The notes under the pieces are model-generated. The model was given only the letters and a program-made list of their open reading frames with translations. It ran no database searches and had not been told where the DNA came from. From IMG/VR virus record IMGVR_UViG_3300040801_005433, positions 1 through 29,444 of that record: 29,444 nt of DNA; one strand, given 5' to 3'. Shown in pieces: positions 6,891-13,858 of this stretch (position 1 is its first letter; each line of letters starts with the position of its first letter). Source of the stretch: a virus. A program made the translations under genes and the position numbers.

Positions 6891-7862
6891 ATGGAAGAGC
6901 TAGCAACAGAACAAGTCGTAGATGTAGTTGAAAAAGAACCGGTTGATCCGCTGGATACCTACATGCAAGAAGATGTTGATGCCATAGTTGCCGGAGAAGA
7001 CAAGCAAGAGCAGGACCTGGCAGATGAACTTAGAGCAGATAACGAGCAGGAAGCGCAAGGCGAAGAAGCACAAGAAGAAGTCAAGCAAGAACCGGTTGAG
7101 CCTGAACCAACAGCATCCGAAAAGTTCAAAATGCTCAAAGAACAGGATAAGCTCAAAAGACAGACCGAGCTTAAGGTCCGAGAGGTTCAGCACCGTTATA
7201 AACAGCTCGAAGAACAAACAAAAACAATCTATGGCGAGCTTCAGAATTACAAGAACGCCATGGCAGCAATTCAACAGAATCCACTGGCTGCCCTTCAACA
7301 AATGGGCTATACCCAGGACATGATTATTGAGCAGCTAGCATCCGGAGAATACCAAGCACCACAACAACAACAGGGTGACCCCAGGGTTGAGATGCTTGAG
7401 CAAGAGCTCCGGAGTTTCAAGCAACAAGCAATCCAGCAAAAAGAGCAGCAAGAGATTGCCGGCGTATACAATCAGTTTGCCAAAGCATGCTCGGAGGTTG
7501 TTAGCAGCAACCCGGAAGCCTATGAAATGATTACAGAAACACCCAGAGCGCTAGAGTTGGTTCATGATACAGCCGAAGCCTATTACAATCAGTATGGACA
7601 GGTGCCGGAACTTAAGGAAGTTATTGATCACGTTGAACAGCATCTTGTTAACCAGGAAGCCCAACGCTTAGAACGTTTGAAAAATAAGAAAAAGCTAAAC
7701 TCTTTTTTTACTCCGACTCAACAGCAAACCCAAGAACGTTCTACACTTAAGCCATCATTAACACCAAACAGCGGTGTTAGTCAACCTTCACCGAAGAAGA
7801 TCGAAGATCTCAGTGAAGAGGAGTTGCTACAGTATACGCTTAGCCAATTGAAGGAAGATTAA
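6891..7862 (+). CDS. Scaffolding protein
   Basis: The 323-aa protein is highly charged, with a Glu-rich first third (about 1-80), Gln-rich coiled-coil segments in the middle and a basic patch near the C-terminal third (LERLKNKKKLNSFF). It sits between portal and major capsid, the usual place for the scaffold that guides procapsid assembly and then leaves. ATG 6891 is chosen because AAAGGAG (6876-6882) lies 8 nt upstream. ATG 6867 has no comparable site. The frame could open further upstream but would overlap the portal gene. No protease motif is seen, so scaffold release without cleavage by a fused protease is inferred. Confidence 0.88.
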   Translation: MEELATEQVVDVVEKEPVDPLDTYMQEDVDAIVAGEDKQEQDLADELRADNEQEAQGEEAQEEVKQEPVEPEPTASEKFKMLKEQDKLKRQTELKVREVQHRYKQLEEQTKTIYGELQNYKNAMAAIQQNPLAALQQMGYTQDMIIEQLASGEYQAPQQQQGDPRVEMLEQELRSFKQQAIQQKEQQEIAGVYNQFAKACSEVVSSNPEAYEMITETPRALELVHDTAEAYYNQYGQVPELKEVIDHVEQHLVNQEAQRLERLKNKKKLNSFFTPTQQQTQERSTLKPSLTPNSGVSQPSPKKIEDLSEEELLQYTLSQLKED

Positions 7863-7868
7863 AAAAAC

Positions 7869-7991
7869 ATGTTTAAATCATACATAATGTATGAGCCACT
7901 GCTTCAATCCGTTAAAGCCCGAAGGTTATCTCGATCGAGTGAGAAGCGACAGCCATCGAAGAAAAAGTTACAACGACTTTTAAGCGCTTAG
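7869..7991 (+). CDS. Possible small basic protein, 40 aa
   Basis: A short open frame lies between scaffold and capsid: MFKSYIMYEPLLQ followed by a strongly basic Arg/Lys/Ser-rich part ending in KKKLQRLLSA. GGAAG (7853-7857) lies 11 nt upstream, a weak site. A second ATG is at 7887. The frame contains a perfect 10-bp palindrome CTCGATCGAG (7930-7939) and ends over a second one, TAAGCGCTTA (7981-7990), so the stretch may instead be a regulatory RNA leader of the capsid gene. There is no family recognition. Confidence 0.35.
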   Translation: MFKSYIMYEPLLQSVKARRLSRSSEKRQPSKKKLQRLLSA

Positions 7992-8041
7992 TCAGCACCA
8001 ACACCAAATCATTCATTTAAATCTCAGGAGAGAAAAACAAA

Positions 8042-9283
8042 ATGGCAAACAACACTCGGTCAAGTGCCGAAAAGGTTTTAAAAAACTATTACAACGGCAC
8101 CAAAATTCAAACACTCGTTTTTGGTTCGGAAGAGCGACCATTTCTTAAAATGTTGTCTTCTAGAACCGTCAAGAACCCCTTTGGTTTAACCTTCCCCCTA
8201 CCTGTAACCTACGGTCAAGGGCAAGGTCGTTCTGCTACATTCAGTGATGCGCAAGGCAACGCAACTGCTACCAAGTATCAAGCGTTTGCCCTAAGCCCTG
8301 TTAACAACTACCAAGTTGTTACAATGGATGGTCCCCTTCTTCGGTCCATCCAAAGTGAGCCCCAATCATTCATTCGGTCAATCCGGGAATACATGGATGA
8401 AGGTTTAAACAACCTTTCCAATAACCTTGAAGTAGACCTCTTTGGTGATGGTAGCGGTGTAATAGGTCAATTGAGTGGCAGCACTGACGCAACAACCATA
8501 AGTCTAGAGAATGCCTATGACGCTCGTAACTTTGAGGTAGGTATGTCTTTGGATTTTGCTGCTAGCACTAGTGGTTCTATCAACAACAGTGGCACCCCGA
8601 CAGTTACTGCTGTTAACGTTGCTGCTGGCACTGTCACGCTAAGCGCAACACCAAATTCACTCAGTGTTGCTTCCGGGAGCTACATCTTCGCTGAGGGTGA
8701 TGCCCAAGGTGGAGGTACTTCTCAGAAGAAGCTTGTAGGTCTTGGCGGCTGGCTGCCGGTAGTCGCTCCAACTTCCGGAGATAGTTTCTTTGGTGTCGAC
8801 CGGTCAGTCTACCCTGCGCGTTTGGCTGGTGTTCGTTACGATGGTTCAAGCTTGGATGTTAGGCTAGCCATCAAGAATGCTTCTCATGAACATGCTCGGG
8901 TTGGAACTGGACGTCCAACCATCGCCCTAATGAGCCCAACAACTTGGTCGGTACTAGATGAAGAACTGACAACCAACACCAGACGTCAAGAAGGTGGAAA
9001 AGCAATTGAAGGCTTCAGTTCAATTGAGGTCCTGGGAGCAAAAGGTCCCATTCAGTGTATCGCAGCTCCTTCCTGCCCGGATGGTGTGGTCTATTGTCTA
9101 GATCCTAGCTCCTGGTTGTTGGCGCACAATGCCGAGGCTCCAGTGTTCATCATCCAAGAAGACGGACTTAAGATTCAACGACATGCTTCCGAGGATGCCT
9201 TCGAACTACGCTGTGCTTCTCAAGTCCAACTTGGATGTCGGGCACCAGGTCGCAACTTCGTTGTTAAGGTCACCAGTTCTTAG
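8042..9283 (+). CDS. Major capsid protein
   Basis: This 413-aa protein follows the scaffold. AGGAG (8026-8030) lies 11 nt upstream, and a strong terminator lies behind the gene, both expected for the most abundant virion protein. The N-terminal part (about 1-35) is a helical NTRSSAEKVLKNYY segment. A helix rich in Asn/Leu (MDEGLNNLSNNLEVDLFGDG, about 118-137) resembles the spine helix region of HK97-fold shells. Residues of about 160-230 form a beta-rich insertion with TVTAVNVAAGTVTLS-type strands, as in coat proteins with an insertion domain. Family assignment is from context and pattern rather than from catalytic motifs. Confidence 0.9.
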   Translation: MANNTRSSAEKVLKNYYNGTKIQTLVFGSEERPFLKMLSSRTVKNPFGLTFPLPVTYGQGQGRSATFSDAQGNATATKYQAFALSPVNNYQVVTMDGPLLRSIQSEPQSFIRSIREYMDEGLNNLSNNLEVDLFGDGSGVIGQLSGSTDATTISLENAYDARNFEVGMSLDFAASTSGSINNSGTPTVTAVNVAAGTVTLSATPNSLSVASGSYIFAEGDAQGGGTSQKKLVGLGGWLPVVAPTSGDSFFGVDRSVYPARLAGVRYDGSSLDVRLAIKNASHEHARVGTGRPTIALMSPTTWSVLDEELTTNTRRQEGGKAIEGFSSIEVLGAKGPIQCIAAPSCPDGVVYCLDPSSWLLAHNAEAPVFIIQEDGLKIQRHASEDAFELRCASQVQLGCRAPGRNFVVKVTSS

Positions 9284-9309
9284 CGATAATTAACGAATTT
9301 GGTTACTAG

Positions 9310-9346
9310 CCCGCCTGATTAGCCTGTGCTAGCAGGCGGGTTTTTT
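9310..9346 (+). terminator. Strong intrinsic terminator after major capsid gene
   Basis: CCCGCCTG (9310-9317) pairs perfectly with CAGGCGGG (9333-9340), with a small inner AGC/GCT stem, and a T6 run (9341-9346) follows. It ends or attenuates transcription 27 nt after the capsid stop codon. The sequence differs from the repeated intergenic elements. Confidence 0.9.
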
Positions 9347-9361
9347 ATAGGAGACTGATTA

Positions 9362-9547
9362 ATGGAAGACGAAAAGAAAAAAGATGGACTGGTCATTGCT
9401 CTAGGAATGGGTCCTAAGAAGGGCGAAGGGGAGGAAGAAGAAGAGAGCGAAGGGGTCAATCACAAAGAACTGGCAGAGGAGATGCTGTCGGCTATCAAAG
9501 ATGATGACGCTGATGCCCTGGCAAAGTTTCTTAAGAACATAATGTAA
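9362..9547 (+). CDS. Small acidic protein, 61 aa
   Basis: The protein has a short KKKDGLVIALGMGPKKG segment, a run of Glu (EGEEEEESEG) and a helical C-terminus with an acidic patch (AIKDDDADALAKFLKNIM). AGGAG lies 9 nt upstream. Its position between capsid and head-tail adaptor, flanked by two terminators, suggests a minor head or assembly factor, but no family is recognised. Being bracketed by the terminators at 9310 and 9560, it is expected at a lower level than capsid unless read-through or a separate promoter serves it. Confidence 0.7.
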   Translation: MEDEKKKDGLVIALGMGPKKGEGEEEEESEGVNHKELAEEMLSAIKDDDADALAKFLKNIM

Positions 9548-9559
9548 CATCAAAACGTG

Positions 9560-9623
9560 GGGGTCCCTGCCTGCTCAGAATCGCTTTTAAGAATAACCAG
9601 GCATCATAGGGACCCCTTTTTTT
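9560..9623 (+). terminator. Intergenic structured element, copy B (intrinsic terminator)
   Basis: The outer stem GGGGTCCCT (9560-9568) pairs perfectly with AGGGACCCC (9608-9616), followed by T7. An inner stem GCCTG (9569-9573) pairs with CAGGC (9598-9602). The 24-nt apical loop TCAGAATCGCTTTTAAG is shared with copy D at 27463, although a terminator needs no fixed loop. The similarity to D begins upstream at CATCAA, right after the stop codon. Confidence 0.8.
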
Positions 9624-9624
9624 A

Positions 9625-9654
9625 AACGCTGTTAGAGAGCCTCTGAGGGAGAAA
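9625..9654 (+). promoter_or_regulatory. Conserved leader box, copy L1
   Basis: AACGCTGTTAGAGAGCCTCT followed by GAGGGAGA lies between copy B and the ATG at 9658. Related boxes precede the genes at 17298, 19420, 27550 and, on the - strand, 28433. The 3' part supplies the ribosome binding site, but the AACGCT-TAGAGAG part is conserved beyond what translation needs. Confidence 0.6.
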
Positions 9655-9657
9655 TAA

Positions 9658-10329
9658 ATGTCATTAACATCAGACTTGATTGTTGCCATCCGGGATTACG
9701 AAGTTGACGAAAACTACTTGGACGACGATGCCTTGACAAGATACATTCAGAGGAGTTATACCCGGCTCTACAACAGCATTGTTCCCCAATACCCGAAGCG
9801 CTTCGAGGTCAGCGGGTCACTATCCATAACTGCCGGTGATGTCGACGGTGTTTCATTGCCATCCGATTTTTGGTCAATGACGCAAGTGGAAGTTGCCGAC
9901 AGCAGGTCACCAACCGGTTATTCCGACATAAGAAGAGTTAACCGCAACAACAGAAATGACCATCACCCCCTTCAAGTCTCCGACATAAGAGATTTAGAAT
10001 ACGATGTGAGAGCAAACAAACTTTTCGTTTATCCTCCATCGGAAAGCGTCAGCATTAGAATTTGGTATGTGCCTGTTGAACCAGCAGACCCTTCAACGGT
10101 CATTCAAACAATCCCCAATCATTTTGAATACTTGCTGTGGGATGTCATTGTTCAGCATCACATTGGGACAGAGGAACAATTCGGAGCCTTCAAGGCGGTT
10201 AAGAGTGAAGCAGAAATGATTATGAGGATGGCATTGGATGTTCCCTATGACAATGCTAGCAGCATGCGCATGAACAGCAGAAAAGAGTATAGACACCAAG
10301 ATAGGATCTATAGAAATGGACGATACTAG
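9658..10329 (+). CDS. Head-to-tail adaptor (connector) protein
   Basis: This 223-aa protein is placed between the capsid and tail-hub genes. Its architecture resembles adaptors of short-tailed phages such as P22 gp4-type proteins: an N-terminal helical part (LTSDLIVAIRDYEVDENYLDDDALTRY), a beta-rich middle with a LFVYPPSESVSIRIWYVP strand pair, and a C-terminal helical bundle (PNHFEYLLWDVIVQHH and following helix). Such proteins form a ring under the portal. It is preceded by element B and leader box L1. The following gene overlaps its end by 14 nt. Confidence 0.75.
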   Translation: MSLTSDLIVAIRDYEVDENYLDDDALTRYIQRSYTRLYNSIVPQYPKRFEVSGSLSITAGDVDGVSLPSDFWSMTQVEVADSRSPTGYSDIRRVNRNNRNDHHPLQVSDIRDLEYDVRANKLFVYPPSESVSIRIWYVPVEPADPSTVIQTIPNHFEYLLWDVIVQHHIGTEEQFGAFKAVKSEAEMIMRMALDVPYDNASSMRMNSRKEYRHQDRIYRNGRY

Positions 10330-10657
10330 CAAAAGACTGTCCAACATTGAAATTGAATTACAGAAATTCAATGCTGCGCTTCCAATCAAGCAGGAGGTGT
10401 TGTTGCAAGATACCGTTCTTCAGCCAAAGCGACTCTATCTTTACAATTCATCCAAGAGTCCAACGTTTACCTTGCCCAATGCCCCAATTGGCAACAAGAT
10501 TGAGCTGATTCAAGTTGCCGGCGGCACAAACACAGCACAAATCTTATTTGCCGGCGGCTTCATTAATGATCAGACGGCTTTTAACGTTGGTGGAGCAGAT
10601 TTTGCATGGACAAGGCTGATAAAAATCTCAAACACTCAGTGGGTTATAGATTTATAG
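10316..10657 (+). CDS. Small virion-associated protein, 113 aa
   Basis: The start overlaps the end of the adaptor gene by 14 nt. The first ~25 residues look like a short coiled coil (SKRLSNIEIELQKFN). The rest is beta-rich with Gly/Asn turns (LYLYNSSKSPTFTLPNAPIG, QVAGGTNTAQILFAGGF) and ends in WVIDL. A short coiled coil followed by a compact beta domain is common in trimeric virion attachment or fibre-tip proteins. The tail-hub gene follows after 13 nt. No family is named with confidence. Confidence 0.65.
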   Translation: MDDTSKRLSNIEIELQKFNAALPIKQEVLLQDTVLQPKRLYLYNSSKSPTFTLPNAPIGNKIELIQVAGGTNTAQILFAGGFINDQTAFNVGGADFAWTRLIKISNTQWVIDL

Positions 10658-10670
10658 GAGATTTAAAACA

Positions 10671-13600
10671 ATGCCTTTAAAAAAACAAAATCTCTATCTT
10701 CCGCTTGGTGCTTTTGCCATCAATACCGATGAGAACCCGCAATCACCAAAAACAAACAGCCTGTTGACCTGCATTAATGCCGAATACCCTAGGTCAAATC
10801 TCATTTCGAAAAGAAAAGGGTATGAATCGCCAACCAACAGCATCGATGCTTGGGGTTTTAGTCCATTCGTTACATCATGGCAAAACAAAACCCATGGATT
10901 ATCCGGAAGGTTGTTTTATTATCGCGATGATGTTCAGGACATTCGGTCTTATTCGGGTGATGTAAACGCTGTCGACAGTTCAGAAGCAACAATTCCAATA
11001 ACAAGAAGAGATTTAAACTTTTACGTAGATTTAGCACAGATAGACAATGTGACCGCTGTAACCTATGTGTCATTTAATGGCACAACGTACGATACGCAAG
11101 TTGAAACGTTCTTTGAGGACACAAACGTGCCAATTGCTCAAACAACAATTGTGAGCAATGCAGCATCTCCAATACCTGCCAAGCTTGCAACCGGTCAGTC
11201 ACTGATTCAACTTTACATTAATGATTCCGGCACGTTAAAAACGATGAACATCGACTCGGGGTTCGGAACGTTTGGAACGTATGAGGCAGTTGTTGGTGCA
11301 CCTGCCGGGAATGACTTTAACATCAGCCTGGACCTTACTTCAACAGCGCAGGATCCAACAGCCTCCATAGCAATTGCCTATGTCAATGATACGTCAAGCA
11401 GTTTCAATTACGTCATAACAAAAGCAGACACACCTGCCAGCGCATCATTCACTGTCAATGTGTCCGGGTCTTCAACAACGCCCAAGATTCATAACATCGC
11501 AACATGGACATCAACAGACACATCAATCGCAACCACTAGTGGAAACCGGTTTAGCCTGGCGTGGTATGAGGAAGACACAACAACTACTAGCGCTTCGATT
11601 TACATCAAGCAATTTGACACATCCCTCAACGAAACAGTAGCCCTCAACACCATCAAAACAATTGACGGGGAGGCAACGTTTAAACCATTGGGCATAACGG
11701 GCTGTGAGTATACCAACAGAACAAACATGGTGTGGTATTCTTACGAGGACCTGTCGAACAACATCCCTAGGGTTGATTACGGTTCGTTCTTTGACGATGC
11801 TGCTGGTGGCAGTTCAGTCAATGACTACGGTCTTTACTACAATCGATGTCGCCTGGCAACTAAGGCAGCATCCTTCGGAATTCAAAACAACCTTGACTGT
11901 TTCGTTGGTGTCTATACTGAAAGTTGGGGATTACAGACAACTCCGATGACCCAGCGCAATCTAATCTGGACATCAACGTTCGATGAACAAAAGAAAATAA
12001 TAGGCAAGAATCTTTACGGCAAATTCGGACAAGAAACCGGTTCATTTGGTATGCTTCCGACAGTTCAGCCGGTAGGCAATGATGACCTAGCGCTTATGCC
12101 AAATTACGTATGTGCCGGAGCCTCCTTGACACAACTAGAGAATAGTTTCGACATCAATAACATCTATAGTTTCAATAAGATAGAGTTAAACCTGGCAAAC
12201 ACAGATGAAAGTTCAATCTATCTTAAACCAGTCTCAACAGATCGAGTTTTATTCGTTCCCGGGTCAATCCCACTGGAATCTGATAGTGGTTACGTCTACG
12301 AGCAAGGCTTCCTTCTCTATCCGGAGCCAATTGGTGTAACGGATACAAACACTGTTAGCGCCAGTATGGGAACGGGATCCTACCAATATATTGCTGTCTA
12401 CGAATACATGGACGCCTATGGAAACATCCATCAATCCGTGCCATCACAGGCTGCCAGTGTCAACGTGTCCAACAACAGCGTTTCGGTTCAGGTGCCGGCA
12501 TTATCACACACCATCAAGCAAGGGGCAGTCTGCGCAATCTATAGGACAGAGGAAGGACCCGGGCAGGTTTTTTATAGGGTTGGCTCGGTGACAAATGACC
12601 CCGATGAACAACTGCTCACATTTTTGGACACAAGATCCGATGATGACATCAACTCAAACAAAACCCTCTACACTGGAGGTGGTATTGGGGAGGTATCCAA
12701 CAGTCCCCCAACATCAACAAGGATTGTGGAGATTTTTCAGAATCGCTTGTTCTATGTCGACAGGAATAATGGAGAAACAACAATCTACTACACCAAAGAA
12801 TTCATCGATGGTGAAGGAACAGGATACAACAGCAACGAATTCAGAATTGCGACAGCAGAGGGTGAGATTGTTGGTCTTAAGACATTGGCTAACTACCTGA
12901 TTATCTTCAAGGAAGACCGAATTCTTGCCACCCAAGGACGTGGTTATGATGTGTTGGGCTCGTCCGACAGAAGCTTCGAACCACCTTCAAGACTTGGAAC
13001 AAACATCGGGTGCACCAACAGAGCTAGCCTTGCTAGCACACCGGTTGGCATTATGTTTCAAACAAAAGATTCAAACATCTATCTTCTTACTCCCAGCCTG
13101 TCATTACAACCGGTTGGAGACCCCGTGCTTTATTGGCTTGAACGTTCGACAATCCTTGACACAGCAGTTAACCCTGCGAAAACACAGGTTTATTTCCTCA
13201 CCAACAACGACTATAGTTTTATGTACGATTGGAGTCAAGGGAAGTGGTCGCTATGGACTGTCAATGGAAGAAGGTGTGACGTCAACAATGGCAATCTGGT
13301 CTGGTCAGAATCTGGCACACTCTACAGGCAGTCGACCGGTTCCTATGATGATGCCGGATCCGATCAATCGCTCACAATTGACACCGGCTGGATTGACCCA
13401 GAAACATTGGGAGGATGGGCAAGACTCTACAAGGCAAATGTCTTGGGCTATAATGAGGTGGGGGAGAACACAAGACAACTTAACTTCAAACTGGCTTATA
13501 ATTACGACAAGGCTTGGAGCAGCAACTATAGTTATGATCTGACAGAATTCAACAATCGATTGATGAGCGGCTCCAACAGAAACATGTCAGCCTCTTTTGA

Positions 13601-13847
13601 TTATACAGAACACATGGATCCGGATACGTCAATAACTGAAGATTACAACAGGGATGAGGCAACAATAATTGAACTTCACCCAGATAGGCAGAAAGCAACA
13701 TCGTTCAGAATAAGGATGGAGGATGTAGGCACCGGTGAAGCAAACGTCGCAAGTGCCGGTTATAGTCTGACCGGATTGAACCTTAACGTTGGCATCAAGC
13801 AAGCACCTTATGGTAGTCGTAACAACCGCAAGGCTAGCAAGGAATAG
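10671..13847 (+). CDS. Tail hub/nozzle (DNA-stabilisation type) protein
   Basis: This 1058-aa protein follows the adaptor, as the P22 gp10 / T7 gp12-like tail hub does. The N-terminus (NLYLPLGAFAINTDENPQS) resembles hub proteins of this class. There are repeated beta-propeller-like blade patterns, notably in the last third: IVEIFQNRLFYVDRNNGE, then LANYLIIFKEDRILATQG, NIYLLTP and VYFLTNN with a WSQGKWSLWTVNG segment. An Ig/fibronectin-III-like domain is suggested at about 560-665 (YQYIAVYEYMDAYGN, VCAIYRTEEG). It is about twice the size of P22 gp10, so extra domains are inserted. It probably closes the portal channel and carries the fibres. The propeller reading is inferred by eye. Confidence 0.75.
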   Translation: MPLKKQNLYLPLGAFAINTDENPQSPKTNSLLTCINAEYPRSNLISKRKGYESPTNSIDAWGFSPFVTSWQNKTHGLSGRLFYYRDDVQDIRSYSGDVNAVDSSEATIPITRRDLNFYVDLAQIDNVTAVTYVSFNGTTYDTQVETFFEDTNVPIAQTTIVSNAASPIPAKLATGQSLIQLYINDSGTLKTMNIDSGFGTFGTYEAVVGAPAGNDFNISLDLTSTAQDPTASIAIAYVNDTSSSFNYVITKADTPASASFTVNVSGSSTTPKIHNIATWTSTDTSIATTSGNRFSLAWYEEDTTTTSASIYIKQFDTSLNETVALNTIKTIDGEATFKPLGITGCEYTNRTNMVWYSYEDLSNNIPRVDYGSFFDDAAGGSSVNDYGLYYNRCRLATKAASFGIQNNLDCFVGVYTESWGLQTTPMTQRNLIWTSTFDEQKKIIGKNLYGKFGQETGSFGMLPTVQPVGNDDLALMPNYVCAGASLTQLENSFDINNIYSFNKIELNLANTDESSIYLKPVSTDRVLFVPGSIPLESDSGYVYEQGFLLYPEPIGVTDTNTVSASMGTGSYQYIAVYEYMDAYGNIHQSVPSQAASVNVSNNSVSVQVPALSHTIKQGAVCAIYRTEEGPGQVFYRVGSVTNDPDEQLLTFLDTRSDDDINSNKTLYTGGGIGEVSNSPPTSTRIVEIFQNRLFYVDRNNGETTIYYTKEFIDGEGTGYNSNEFRIATAEGEIVGLKTLANYLIIFKEDRILATQGRGYDVLGSSDRSFEPPSRLGTNIGCTNRASLASTPVGIMFQTKDSNIYLLTPSLSLQPVGDPVLYWLERSTILDTAVNPAKTQVYFLTNNDYSFMYDWSQGKWSLWTVNGRRCDVNNGNLVWSESGTLYRQSTGSYDDAGSDQSLTIDTGWIDPETLGGWARLYKANVLGYNEVGENTRQLNFKLAYNYDKAWSSNYSYDLTEFNNRLMSGSNRNMSASFDYTEHMDPDTSITEDYNRDEATIIELHPDRQKATSFRIRMEDVGTGEANVASAGYSLTGLNLNVGIKQAPYGSRNNRKASKE

Positions 13848-13858
13848 GGGAACAAATA

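Noticed and set aside
10777-13542. Several long frames inside the tail-hub gene in other registers
   Set aside because: They lack ribosome binding sites and recognisable protein features, and all lie within a continuous 1058-aa gene; they are shadow frames.
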